Shown: positions 6,180 through 14,219, counted from the first letter of the stretch. The stretch: DNA of 14,614 nucleotides from Mycobacterium sp. (GCA_018500005.2 JAHBAP020000251.1:1-14614); one strand, 5' to 3'. Program-made: numbers and translations. The notes: generated from the sequence alone by a model not told the origin.

Positions 6180-6995
6180 ATGGGGAACGCGACGGCGAAC
6201 ACCGGCCTGGGCAAGGTATTGATGCCCGTTCCGGATCCACATCCCGACGTGTTCGACCGGCAGTGGCCGCTGCGACCGGCCGATGTCGACCGACTGGGCC
6301 GGCTGCGGATGGACGCGGCCACCCGCCACATCATGGACATCGGCCAGGACCACCTCCGGGAAATGGGTCACAACGAGACCCACCCACTGTGGATCGTGCG
6401 CCGCACGATGGTGGACATGATTACCCCTATCGAGTTTCAGGACACGTTGCGCCTGCGGCGCTGGTGTTCGGGCGCGTCGAACCGGTGGTGTGAGATGCGG
6501 GTCCGCATCGACGGCCGCAAGGGCGGATTGATCGAGACCGAGGCCTTCTGGATCAACTTCAATCGCGAGACCCAGACCCCGGCCCGCATTGCCGACGACT
6601 TCATGGATGGCCTGATGAAGACCACTGAAGTCAATCGCCTGCGCTGGAAGTCCTACCTCAAGGCGGGGTTGCGCGAGGACGCCGACGAGATCCGAGAATT
6701 CCCGATCCGGGTCAGTGATATCGACCTGTTCGACCACGTCAACAACTCGGTGTACTGGAAGGTCGTGGAGGAATTCCTCGCCCCGCACCCCGAACTGACC
6801 GAGGCGCCCCTGCGGGTCACCATCGAGCACGATGCCGCGGTGGCCTATGGCGAGAAGCTGGAAATCCTGGCCCATGTCTACCCGCCAGGTTCCACCGACA
6901 AGTTCGGTCCGGAACTGACCGACCGGACGGTGAGAACGCTCACATACGTCGTCGGCGACGATGTGAAAGCCGTCGCCGCCATCTTCCCGCTCTGA
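6180..6995 (+). CDS. Acyl-ACP thioesterase-like double-hotdog protein (Rv0466-like)
   Basis: A 271-aa protein with two hotdog halves (about 20-150 and 170-270), the arrangement of the acyl-ACP thioesterase family (PF01643). The second half contains DIDLFDHVNNSVYW (181-193), the family's conserved Asp/His/Asn segment. The first half has the degenerate counterpart DVDRLGRLRMDAATRH. The likely activity is hydrolysis of an acyl-thioester (acyl-ACP or acyl-CoA) in the cytosol; the substrate is not predictable from sequence. It is divergent from ramB across 69 bp and lies upstream of icl1 on the same strand, so it may share carbon-source regulation. It is collinear with Rv0466 (264 aa from memory). 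ATG at 6180 has no Shine-Dalgarno. Confidence 0.85.
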   Translation: MGNATANTGLGKVLMPVPDPHPDVFDRQWPLRPADVDRLGRLRMDAATRHIMDIGQDHLREMGHNETHPLWIVRRTMVDMITPIEFQDTLRLRRWCSGASNRWCEMRVRIDGRKGGLIETEAFWINFNRETQTPARIADDFMDGLMKTTEVNRLRWKSYLKAGLREDADEIREFPIRVSDIDLFDHVNNSVYWKVVEEFLAPHPELTEAPLRVTIEHDAAVAYGEKLEILAHVYPPGSTDKFGPELTDRTVRTLTYVVGDDVKAVAAIFPL

Positions 6996-7079
6996 CTTCA
7001 CCTGTCCCCGGACGGACCGCAATTGACCTGCCGGATTCAAGTTACCGACGAGTAGCTATCCGGCGGATCGACACCCCCA

Positions 7080-7129
7080 CTTTGCAATCTTTGCAAGTTA
7101 AGAATGGTCTGTTGCCAAAGTTGGCAAAG
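7080..7129. promoter_or_regulatory. RamB-type operator cluster upstream of icl1
   Basis: Four copies of a CTTTGsmAA core are present. Two on the plus strand start at 7080 and 7089 (CTTTGCAA each) at a 9-bp period. Two on the minus strand lie at 7112-7120 and 7121-7129 (TTGCCAAAG, TTGGCAAAG), also at a 9-bp period. The second pair contains the inverted repeat TTGCCAA-AG-TTGGCAA (7112-7127). The first copy, within CACTTTGCAAT, resembles the published C. glutamicum RamB consensus (AACTTTGCAAA type). The cluster sits 120-170 bp upstream of icl1. Confidence 0.6.
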
Positions 7130-7238
7130 TGCAACGTTTTGACCTGCAGATATCCGATATGGAATCGTCTCGTTAGCACAGCAGTTAAGGGGGGTCGGGG
7201 TTCGCACGGAGCAACGCCCGGTCGGAAAGTTAACAACG

Positions 7239-7245
7239 AAGGAGA
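7239..7245 (+). promoter_or_regulatory. Strong ribosome binding site of icl1 (AAGGAGA)
   Basis: AAGGAGA sits 6 nt before the ATG at 7252. It is the best Shine-Dalgarno in the window and fixes the icl1 start. It marks icl1 as a leadered gene, unlike several neighbours. Confidence 0.85.
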
Positions 7246-7251
7246 AGTCCA

Positions 7252-8544
7252 ATGGCCGTGTCCAACGTCGGCAAGCCCAAGAGCGCCGCTGAGATCCAGC
7301 GCGACTGGGACACCAACCCGCGGTGGAAGGGCCTCACCCGGACCTACACCGCCGACGAGGTCGTCGCCCTGCAGGGCACCGTCGTCGAGGAGCACACGCT
7401 GGCCCGCCGCGGCGCGGAGATCCTCTGGGATCAGGTCAACAACATGGACTTCGTCAACGCCCTGGGCGCGCTGACCGGCAATATGGCCGTCCAGCAGGTG
7501 CGCGCGGGCCTCAAGGCCATCTACCTGTCCGGCTGGCAGGTCGCCGGTGACGCCAACCTCTCCGGCCACACCTACCCCGACCAGAGCCTCTACCCGGCCA
7601 ACTCGGTGCCGCAGGTCGTGCGCCGGATCAACAACGCGCTGCTGCGCGCCGACGAGATCGCCAAGGTCGAGGGTGACACCTCGATCGACAACTGGCTGGT
7701 TCCGATCGTGGCCGACGGCGAGGCCGGCTTCGGTGGTGCGCTGAACGTCTACGAACTGCAGAAGGCGATGATCGCCGCCGGCGTCGGCGGTTCGCACTGG
7801 GAGGACCAGCTGGCCTCGGAGAAGAAGTGCGGCCACCTCGGCGGCAAGGTGCTGATCCCGACCCAGCAGCACATCCGCACCCTGACCTCCGCGCGTCTGG
7901 CCGCGGACGTGGCCGACGTCCCGACCGTCGTCATCGCCCGCACCGACGCCGAGGCCGCCACCCTGATCACCTCCGACGTGGACGAGCGCGACAAGCCGTT
8001 CGTCACCGGCGAGCGCACCTCCGAGGGCTTCTACCACGTCAAGAACGGCCTCGAGCCGTGCATCGCCCGCGCCAAGGCCTATGCCCCGTTCGCGGATCTG
8101 ATCTGGATGGAGACCGGTACTCCCGATCTGGAGCTGGCCCGCAAGTTCGCCGAGGGCGTCAAGGCCGAGTTCCCGGACCAACTGCTGGCCTACAACTGCT
8201 CGCCGTCCTTCAACTGGAAGCAGCACCTGGACGACGCCACCATCGCCAAGTTCCAGAAGGAGCTCGGCGCAATGGGATTCAAGTTCCAGTTCATCACCCT
8301 GGCCGGCTTCCACGCCCTGAACTACTCGATGTTCGATCTGGCCTACGGCTACGCCCGCGAGCAGATGAAGGCCTACGTCGAGTTGCAGGAGCGCGAGTTC
8401 GCCGCCGAGGCGCGCGGCTACACCGCGACCAAGCACCAGCGCGAGGTCGGTGCCGGCTACTTCGACAAGATCGCCACCACCGTGGACCCGACCTCCTCGA
8501 CCACCGCGCTCGCGGGATCGACCGAAGAGGGCCAGTTCCACTGA
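7252..8544 (+). CDS. icl1: Isocitrate lyase
   Basis: A 430-aa isocitrate lyase, two residues longer than M. tuberculosis Icl1 as I recall it. It cleaves isocitrate to succinate and glyoxylate, the first step of the glyoxylate shunt, and in mycobacteria also acts as methylisocitrate lyase in propionate metabolism. Visible features: substrate/Mg-binding [10 protein letters not shown] (93-102) and [10 protein letters not shown] (153-162), and the catalytic loop [10 protein letters not shown] with Cys193. [10 protein letters not shown] and [13 protein letters not shown] also match the family. No key residue is missing. Codon use is strongly biased to GC-ending codons, consistent with high expression. 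The gene stands between a RamB-type operator cluster and a strong terminator, so it is probably transcribed alone or as the end of the 6180 unit. Confidence 0.98.
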   Translation: MAVSNVGKPKSAAEIQRDWDTNPRWKGLTRTYTADEVVALQGTVVEEHTLARRGAEILWDQVNNMDFVNALGALTGNMAVQQVRAGLKAIYLSGWQVAGDANLSGHTYPDQSLYPANSVPQVVRRINNALLRADEIAKVEGDTSIDNWLVPIVADGEAGFGGALNVYELQKAMIAAGVGGSHWEDQLASEKKCGHLGGKVLIPTQQHIRTLTSARLAADVADVPTVVIARTDAEAATLITSDVDERDKPFVTGERTSEGFYHVKNGLEPCIARAKAYAPFADLIWMETGTPDLELARKFAEGVKAEFPDQLLAYNCSPSFNWKQHLDDATIAKFQKELGAMGFKFQFITLAGFHALNYSMFDLAYGYAREQMKAYVELQEREFAAEARGYTATKHQREVGAGYFDKIATTVDPTSSTTALAGSTEEGQFH

Positions 8545-8593
8545 GCCGCAAGGCGAAGGGGACCGACCGCAGGGCCAACTAAGCACGTGGAGG

Positions 8594-8628
8594 GCCCCGT
8601 CCGGTTCGCCGGACGGGGTCTCTCTTTT
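8594..8628 (+). terminator. Intrinsic terminator of icl1 (UUCG loop)
   Basis: A perfect 10-bp stem CCCCGTCCGG / CCGGACGGGG closes a TTCG tetraloop (8595-8618). It is extended by a G-T pair and followed by TCTCTCTTTT. It is the only classical hairpin plus U-tract terminator I find here. Confidence 0.92.
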
Positions 8629-8651
8629 GCCGACAATCATTGGGAGAGAAC

Positions 8652-9518
8652 GTGACTGAAGCAGCCATCGAGCGCGTCGGCGTGATCGGTGCCGGCCAGA
8701 TGGGCGGCGGCATCGCCGAGGTCTGCGCGCGGGCAGGTGTCGGCGTCGTGGTCTTCGACACCACCGATGCGTTCATCAACAACGGCCGCGACCGGATCAT
8801 CAAGTCGCTGGAGCGCGGCGTGAGCTCCGGCAAGATCACCCAGCGCGAACGCGACCGTGCGGTGGAGAACCTCAAGTTCACCACCAAGCTGGCCGACCTG
8901 TCCGACCGTCAACTGGTCATCGAGGCCGTGATCGAGGACGAGAACGTCAAAGCGGGCATCTTCCGCGAGCTCGACGAGATCATCACCGACCCCGATGCGG
9001 TGCTGGCCTCCAACACCTCCAGCATCCCGATCATGAAACTCGGCGCCGCCACCAAGAATCCGGGGCGGGTGCTGGGGTTGCACTTCTTCAATCCGGTCCC
9101 GGTGCTGCCGCTGGTGGAACTGGTCACCACTCTGGCCACCTCCGAGTCGGCGGCGGCCCGAACCGAGCGATTCGCCGGTGAGGTATTGGGCAAGCAGGTC
9201 GTGCGCTGCTCGGACCGCTCCGGCTTCGTGGTCAACTTTCTGCTGGTGCCCTACCTGCTCTCGGCCGTCCGGATGGTCGAGGCGGGGGGCGCCACCATCG
9301 AGGACGTCGACAAGGCGGTGGTGGCGGGACTGTCGCATCCGATGGGGCCGCTGCGGTTGTCCGACCTCATCGGTTTGGACACCCTGAAATTGATCGCGGA
9401 CAAGATGTTCGACGAATTCAAGGAACCGCACTACGGACCGCCCCCGCTGTTATTGCGAATGGTGGAGGCGGGACGACTGGGAAAGAAGTCCGGTCAGGGT
9501 TTCTACACCTACGGGTGA
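8652..9518 (+). CDS. fadB2: 3-hydroxyacyl-CoA (3-hydroxybutyryl-CoA) dehydrogenase
   Basis: A 288-aa NAD(P)-dependent dehydrogenase (Rv0468, FadB2, 286 aa from memory). It oxidises 3-hydroxyacyl-CoA, or reduces acetoacetyl-CoA, in beta-oxidation and short-chain acyl-CoA metabolism. The Rossmann motif GAGQMG lies at 13-18. Catalytic residues by family alignment are Ser123 (NTSS), His144 (GLHFFNP), Glu156 (LPLVELV) and Asn195 (GFVVNFLLVPY), with the 21- and 12-residue spacings of the human enzyme. The start is GTG at 8652, preceded by GGGAGAG (8642-8648); an in-frame TTG at 8640 would swallow this site. It begins 24 bp after the icl1 terminator, so it is in a separate unit unless there is readthrough. 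Confidence 0.95.
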   Translation: MTEAAIERVGVIGAGQMGGGIAEVCARAGVGVVVFDTTDAFINNGRDRIIKSLERGVSSGKITQRERDRAVENLKFTTKLADLSDRQLVIEAVIEDENVKAGIFRELDEIITDPDAVLASNTSSIPIMKLGAATKNPGRVLGLHFFNPVPVLPLVELVTTLATSESAAARTERFAGEVLGKQVVRCSDRSGFVVNFLLVPYLLSAVRMVEAGGATIEDVDKAVVAGLSHPMGPLRLSDLIGLDTLKLIADKMFDEFKEPHYGPPPLLLRMVEAGRLGKKSGQGFYTYG

Positions 9519-9566
9519 GGCCCGCCTTCACGCGCGAGGAATGTGCGTCAGCCACGCCTTTTGGGC

Positions 9567-9572
9567 TACGCT
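9567..9572 (+). promoter_or_regulatory. Putative -10 element (TACGCT) for umaA
   Basis: TACGCT lies inside TGGGCTACGCTG, a 12-mer that recurs exactly in the promoter of the XRE-regulator gene at 13692-13703. There is no good -35 at 17-18 bp. It implies a leader of roughly 95 nt before umaA. Confidence 0.35.
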
Positions 9573-9594
9573 GGCCCGCGAGGGACCTCGGGTT

Positions 9595-9610
9595 CAGTTC
9601 GGGGGAACTG
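9595..9610 (+). promoter_or_regulatory. Hairpin CAGTTC-GGGG-GAACTG in the umaA leader
   Basis: A perfect 6-bp inverted repeat with a 4-nt loop lies about 65 bp before the umaA start, within the predicted 5' leader. It could be an operator dimer site or an RNA stem; there is no U-tract, so it is not an intrinsic terminator. Confidence 0.3.
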
Positions 9611-9674
9611 TCGCCGGGCGCGTGTGGCGGGCTGCCGAATCCGGACCGGTTGAGTATCTGAAGGGTAGCTGTAG

Positions 9675-10553
<879 letters not shown>

Positions 10554-10560
10554 GCCTCAG

Positions 10561-11412
10561 CTAGAGGGCGGCGACCCTGGCCCGCTCGGCTTCGATGTCG
10601 AAGTCGGCTTCCGGCCATGACAGGTCCATCGCGGTCAGTGCCTCGATGAGTAGTTCGGTGACCGCCAGGCGGGCGTACCACTTCTTGTCGCACGGCAGCA
10701 CGAACCAGGGTGCCCGCTCGGTCGAGGTCCGTTCCAGCATGACCTGGTAAGCCTCCTGGTAGGACGGCCAGAGCTTGCGCTCGTCGAGATCGCCGGGGTT
10801 GTACTTCCAGAACTTGTCCGGTCGCTCCAGTCGCTCGGTCAGTCGGGCCTTCTGCTCGTCGAGAGAGACGAACATCGCCACCTTGACCACTGTGGTTCCG
10901 GCCTCGATCAGTTCCTTCTCGAAGGTGTTGATCTCGTCGTAGCGCCCCTCCAGCTCGTCGGCGGGAGCCAACTGGTGCACCCGGACCACTAGGACGTCCT
11001 CGTAGTGCGACCGGTCGAAGACGCCGATATGCCCGGCCGGCGGCAGGGCCTTGTTGATCCGCCACAGGAAGTGGTGCGACCGCTCCTCCGGGGTCGGCTT
11101 GCCGAAGCTGTGGTAGTCGACACCCATCGGGTTGCCCGCGGCGACCACGTGGGTGACGATGCCACCCTTGCCTGCGGTATCCATCCCCTGCAGGACCAGC
11201 AGTACCGAGCGGTTGTCGCCCTCGCGGCCGTTGGCGTAGAGCATTTCCTGCAGTTCGGCGAAGTGCTCGCTGCGCTCGGCGATGATCCGTTCGGCATCCT
11301 CGCGCTTGCCGCTGAAACCGGGACTGGAGTCGGTGTCGATATCACCGACCTTGTCTCCGGAACGGAAACGCAGCGCCTCGGAGGGCTTGTGGGTCCACAG
11401 CTCTTTCGCCAT
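10561..11412 (-). CDS. ppk2: Polyphosphate kinase 2 family (polyphosphate:nucleotide phosphotransferase)
   Basis: A 283-aa single-domain PPK2 protein. It transfers phosphate between inorganic polyphosphate and nucleotides. The Walker A segment GMDTAGKGG is at 76-84, Walker B GHIGVFDRSHYEDV at 127-140, and the basic lid helix KARLTERLERPDKFWKYNPGD at about 188-208. The N-terminal LRFRSGDKVGDIDTDSSPGF and HYEDVLVVRVH resemble the PPK2_rel_1 (class III-like) branch, which can phosphorylate both NMPs and NDPs; the class call is tentative. It is not the Rv3232c position in M. tuberculosis, and it occupies the place where I recall pcaA. A TAGGGT -10-like hexamer lies 6 nt before the ATG, so it probably has its own leaderless promoter despite lying 35 bp behind madR. 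Confidence 0.93.
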   Translation of the reverse strand: MAKELWTHKPSEALRFRSGDKVGDIDTDSSPGFSGKREDAERIIAERSEHFAELQEMLYANGREGDNRSVLLVLQGMDTAGKGGIVTHVVAAGNPMGVDYHSFGKPTPEERSHHFLWRINKALPPAGHIGVFDRSHYEDVLVVRVHQLAPADELEGRYDEINTFEKELIEAGTTVVKVAMFVSLDEQKARLTERLERPDKFWKYNPGDLDERKLWPSYQEAYQVMLERTSTERAPWFVLPCDKKWYARLAVTELLIEALTAMDLSWPEADFDIEAERARVAAL

Positions 11413-11418
11413 GGCCGA

Positions 11419-11424
11419 ACCCTA
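11419..11424 (-). promoter_or_regulatory. Putative -10 element (TAGGGT) for ppk2
   Basis: On the minus strand TAGGGT ends 6 nt before the ppk2 ATG, the same hexamer and spacing as at lpdC. An AT-rich stretch (ATTTAAAAAC) lies just upstream. No Shine-Dalgarno is present. Confidence 0.45.
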
Positions 11425-11447
11425 GTTTTTAAATCAAGTTGGCGAGA

Positions 11448-12209
11448 CTAAATCGTGGTCGCGGGTTGCAATGCGGGCAAAATCGGTGGCGGATGCGGTT
11501 CGGAGCGGAATCGCTCCAGCGAGCCGCCTACCTCGACGATCCCGCACAACGCACTCCAGCACAGCATCGTCAGGTAGTCGATCAGCTCATCGGCGGTCAT
11601 TCGCGGGGGCGACATCCAGGAGTGGGGGGCCTGCTGAACGCCGCCCACAATGAGGAATGCCCACGGCTCGACGCCCTTGGTGTCCATACCGGCCCGCTGC
11701 ATACGCCGGCGCAGCATCACCGCCAGCATCCGGGCGATGATCTGCTCGGAGTCGGCGATGACCTTGTTCTTACTCGCCGAAGAGTTGGCCATCACAAACC
11801 GGTACGGCTCCGGTTCCGCGGCAACGGTTTCAACGTATACCCGGATGATCTCGCGGGTCATGTCGAACCCGTCGAGGTTGGACGACAGAGCGGCCGCCAT
11901 GTTCGGTATCAGGGTGGTCTGCGCGAAGCGCATCATCACCGCGGTGGTGAGATCGTTCTTGTCGACGAAGTACCGGTACAGCACGGTCTTGGAAACGCCG
12001 ATCTCCGCAGCGATCTCGTCCATGCTGATATCGCGTCCGCGGCGGCGGATGGCGTCGAGTGCGCCGTCGACAAGTTCGGTGCGCCGTTCCACTTTGTGCT
12101 GGTGCCACCGGCGTTTACGTCCGTCGGTCTTGGACCGGGTCGACGCGTGCGCTGGCCCGGGTGCGTCCCGCTGTCCAGACTGTGTCACGTTCGCCGGCTC
12201 CGTCTCCAT
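11448..12209 (-). CDS. madR: TetR-family regulator MadR (mycolic acid desaturation)
   Basis: A 253-aa TetR protein. A variable, polar N-terminal extension (residues 1-40, ending in the basic GRKRRWHQHKVERR) precedes the HTH at about 61-85 (ISMDEIAAEIGVSKTVLYRYF), followed by a helical ligand/dimer domain with PYRFVMANSSASK. It matches Rv0472c, known as MadR, an acyl-CoA-responsive repressor of the mycolate desaturase genes desA1/desA2. I choose ATG at 12209 as the start; the frame stays open upstream into the divergent gene, but those residues are not TetR-like. M. tuberculosis MadR is about 234 aa from memory, the difference being in the N-terminal tail. A perfect palindrome lies 38 bp upstream, which suggests autoregulation. 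Confidence 0.9.
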   Translation of the reverse strand: METEPANVTQSGQRDAPGPAHASTRSKTDGRKRRWHQHKVERRTELVDGALDAIRRRGRDISMDEIAAEIGVSKTVLYRYFVDKNDLTTAVMMRFAQTTLIPNMAAALSSNLDGFDMTREIIRVYVETVAAEPEPYRFVMANSSASKNKVIADSEQIIARMLAVMLRRRMQRAGMDTKGVEPWAFLIVGGVQQAPHSWMSPPRMTADELIDYLTMLCWSALCGIVEVGGSLERFRSEPHPPPILPALQPATTI

Positions 12210-12220
12210 CTCGTCTAGGG

Positions 12221-12226
12221 ATTCTA
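12221..12226 (-). promoter_or_regulatory. Putative -10 element (TAGAAT) for madR
   Basis: TAGAAT on the minus strand is close to the consensus -10 and would start transcription about 5 nt before the madR ATG. The -35 region falls at the edge of the palindrome at 12247-12263. Confidence 0.45.
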
Positions 12227-12246
12227 CCGGCGCGGTGCCGGAAAGT

Positions 12247-12263
12247 TGTGACCGACGGTCACA
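12247..12263. promoter_or_regulatory. 17-bp palindrome TGTGACCGACGGTCACA, candidate MadR operator
   Basis: A perfect inverted repeat with 8-bp arms around a single central A lies in the 139-bp region between divergent madR and the DUF445 gene. It overlaps the predicted madR -35 and lies 86 bp before the DUF445 start. Size and position fit a TetR-dimer site. Confidence 0.6.
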
Positions 12264-12348
12264 CACAAACCGATTCTCCCGGGGGCAGCCGCTGCGCTGA
12301 TGGCGAATAGCCGCCAGTCCCGGCGCCGAAATTAGGGATGATGGTGCC

Positions 12349-13656
12349 GTGGCTGCCCAACACCGGCGTTCGACCGTGTCGTTTGCTGAATCATTCGCAG
12401 GAGCCGATCGGGAGGCCGACGCTGAGCGGGCTCGCAATCTGCGCCAGATGAAGGCGGTGGCACTGGGCTTCCTGATCGGCGCGACGGTGATCTTCCTGCT
12501 CTGCCGGTGGGCGCTGTCCCAGGGTGGGCCGGGTTGGATCGGTTACGTCGGTGCAGCCGCCGAGGCCGGGATGGTCGGCGCTCTGGCGGACTGGTTCGCG
12601 GTGACCGCCCTGTTCCGTCATCCCCTCGGGCTGAAGATTCCGCACACCGCGATCATCAAGCGCAAGAAAGACCAGTTGGGGGAGGGGCTGGGCAACTTCG
12701 TTCGGGAGAACTTCCTGTCCCCGGAGGTGGTCGAGACCAAGTTGCGCGACGCCGAGATCGCCAGCCGGCTGGGTAAGTGGTTGTCCGAGCCGGACCACGC
12801 CGCGCGGGTGGCCGACGAGACGTCGACGGTGTTGCGGGTAGGAGTCGAACTCCTCAATGACGAGGACATCCAGCAGGCGATCGACCGGACCATCGTCAAA
12901 CGCCTCGCCGAGCCGCAATGGGGTCCGCCGGTGGGCCGGGTGCTCAACCAACTGTTGACCGAGAACCGCCAGGAAGCCCTGATCCAGTTGCTGGCCGACC
13001 GGGCCTTCGAGTGGGCTCTGGGAGCAGGCCCGACCATCGAACGGGTGGTCCTGCGCGACTCCCCGAGCTGGTCGCCGAAGTTCGTCGACCAACTTCTCGG
13101 CGACCGGATCCACCGCGAACTGATGGACTTCACCGACAAAGTCCGCCGCAACCCCAACCACGAACTGCGGCAGTCGGCGACCCGGTTCCTGTTCGAGTTC
13201 GCCAACGACCTGCAGAACGACCCCTCCACCATTTCCAAGGCCGAGACGGTCAAAGAACAACTCATGGAGCGCGATGAGGTGACCCGGGCCGCCGAGACGG
13301 CCTGGAAGACCCTCAAGAAGCTGGTTCTCGAGGGCGTCAACGATCCCTCCTCCGCGCTGCGCGGACGGATTGCCGATTCGGTGGTGCGAATCGGGGAATC
13401 CCTGCGCGACGACGCCGAACTGCGCGACAAGGTCGACGACTGGATCGTGCGCGGGGCGCAGCACCTGGCCAGCCAGTACGGCGCCGAGGCCACCACGATC
13501 ATCACCGACACCATCGAGCGCTGGGATGCCGAAGAGGCCAGCCGGCGCATCGAGTTGCACGTCGGTCGCGACCTGCAGTTCATCCGGATCAACGGCACAG
13601 TGGTGGGCGCCCTGGCCGGTCTGGCGATCTACACGATCGGACAGATTCTCTTCTGA
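12349..13656 (+). CDS. DUF445 family membrane protein (Rv0473-like)
   Basis: A 435-aa protein of the DUF445 (YjiN-like) family. An N-terminal cytosolic tail is followed by a membrane segment at about 35-56 and a second hydrophobic region at about 62-90 carrying the family motif GALADWFAVTALFRHPLGLKIP (last 22 residues of that region). Then comes a long charged helical domain (100-410) with EGLGNFVRENFLSPEVV, and a C-terminal membrane helix at about 414-434 preceded by GRDLQFIRINGTVVG. The function is unknown. The start is GTG at 12349, with AGGGA about 10 nt upstream. It is divergent from madR, and both genes may respond to the shared palindrome. Confidence 0.85.
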   Translation: MAAQHRRSTVSFAESFAGADREADAERARNLRQMKAVALGFLIGATVIFLLCRWALSQGGPGWIGYVGAAAEAGMVGALADWFAVTALFRHPLGLKIPHTAIIKRKKDQLGEGLGNFVRENFLSPEVVETKLRDAEIASRLGKWLSEPDHAARVADETSTVLRVGVELLNDEDIQQAIDRTIVKRLAEPQWGPPVGRVLNQLLTENRQEALIQLLADRAFEWALGAGPTIERVVLRDSPSWSPKFVDQLLGDRIHRELMDFTDKVRRNPNHELRQSATRFLFEFANDLQNDPSTISKAETVKEQLMERDEVTRAAETAWKTLKKLVLEGVNDPSSALRGRIADSVVRIGESLRDDAELRDKVDDWIVRGAQHLASQYGAEATTIITDTIERWDAEEASRRIELHVGRDLQFIRINGTVVGALAGLAIYTIGQILF

Positions 13657-13669
13657 CCTGCGCTAGCAG

Positions 13670-13689
13670 GTGCTTGCAATTGTTAGCAC
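13670..13689. promoter_or_regulatory. Imperfect palindrome GTGCTtgCAATTGttAGCAC over the promoter
   Basis: A 20-bp inverted repeat with 16 of 20 positions symmetric, centred on CAATTG, spans the -35 and part of the spacer of the promoter ahead of the XRE gene. It is a candidate autoregulatory operator. The TTAGCACTC part resembles one arm of CIRCE, but the second arm is absent. Confidence 0.45.
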
Positions 13690-13702
13690 TCTGGGCTACG
13701 CT
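13674..13702 (+). promoter_or_regulatory. Promoter of the XRE-regulator gene (TTGCAA-17-TACGCT)
   Basis: TTGCAA at 13674-13679 and TACGCT at 13697-13702 are separated by exactly 17 bp, the best two-box SigA-like promoter in the window. The predicted start, near 13709, lies next to an in-frame ATG at 13712. Confidence 0.6.
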
Positions 13703-13747
13703 GATGTCAATATGCAAACGACAACCGTTCCCGCGAGGAGGCGAGTC

Positions 13748-14155
13748 ATGGCTCAGGAGTCAGACCTCGCCGCCGTGGTGAGTAACGCGGCATCCGACAT
13801 CGGGAGCTTCATCCGCACCCAGCGGGAAGCTGCCCAGGTCTCGGTGCGGCAACTCGCCGAGCGGGCGGGCGTCAGCAACCCGTATCTGAGTCAGATCGAA
13901 CGGGGGCTGCGCAAGCCGTCTGCTGAAGTGCTGAGCCAGATCGCCAAGGCCCTGCGGCTCTCGGCGGAGGTGCTCTACGTGCGGGCCGGAATTCTCGAGC
14001 CCGGGCAGCCGAGTCAGGTGCACGACGCCATCGTCGGTGACACAGCGATCACCGAACGGCAGAAGCGCGTCCTACTCGATATCTACACCTCGTTCTGTCA
14101 GCAGAACCAGGTCTCGACTCTGGCAGATCCCGCAGGGGAGCCGCCGGCTGAGTAA
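13748..14155 (+). CDS. XRE-family (Cro/C1 HTH) transcriptional regulator (Rv0474-like)
   Basis: A 135-aa protein with a Cro/C1 HTH at about residues 19-78, recognition region [16 protein letters not shown] (43-58), and a short C-terminal tail ([16 protein letters not shown]) likely to form a helix for dimerisation. It is collinear with Rv0474, which I recall being reported as a copper-responsive repressor; that role is not evident from the sequence. I prefer ATG at 13748 because GAGGAGG (13735-13741) precedes it. The upstream in-frame ATG at 13712 (MQTTTVPARRR) would be a leaderless start right at the predicted transcription start, so two N-termini are possible. It lies 64 bp upstream of hbhA, suggesting co-transcription or local control. 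Confidence 0.88.
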   Translation: MAQESDLAAVVSNAASDIGSFIRTQREAAQVSVRQLAERAGVSNPYLSQIERGLRKPSAEVLSQIAKALRLSAEVLYVRAGILEPGQPSQVHDAIVGDTAITERQKRVLLDIYTSFCQQNQVSTLADPAGEPPAE

Positions 14156-14219
14156 CAGCGATTCCCGACCGTCCTCAATTGATAGAGCTTCACGAGAACA
14201 CCGAAAGGAAATATCCATC

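Noticed and set aside
4016..7040. One long minus-strand ORF that reads through ramB into an upstream extension to 7040
   Set aside because: The part above 6110 lies antisense to the thioesterase-like gene and lacks family similarity; RamB begins at MPKTFVGSRV with the expected 474-aa length.
7139..7165. TTGACC as the -35 of an icl1 promoter
   Set aside because: No TAnnnT-type hexamer lies at 16-19 bp downstream, so I cannot place the icl1 transcription start from sequence.
7166..7235. tRNA-like segment (GTTAGC... GGGGTTCGCAC) upstream of icl1
   Set aside because: No acceptor stem or anticodon arm can be paired; the GGTTCG match is isolated.
7042..8640. 532-aa minus-strand ORF opposite icl1
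   Set aside because: It is a high-GC antisense shadow of a strongly conserved coding gene, with Gly/Val/Leu/Asp-biased composition and no recognisable domain.
9515..9531. Small stem GTGAGG-CCCG-CCTTCAC over the fadB2 stop as a terminator
   Set aside because: The stem has a bulge, is short, overlaps the stop codon and has no U-tract.
12391..13598. Long minus-strand ORFs opposite the DUF445 gene
   Set aside because: Composition typical of antisense shadows; the plus-strand product has membrane helices and family motifs.
13657..13670. CCTGC-GCTA-GCAGG stem after the DUF445 gene as a terminator
   Set aside because: Only 5 bp, no U-tract, and it abuts the promoter of the next gene.
13683..13692. 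TTAGCACTC as a CIRCE heat-shock (HrcA) operator
   Set aside because: The inverted second arm GAGTGCTAA at 9-bp distance is missing; the symmetric element here is a different palindrome centred on CAATTG.
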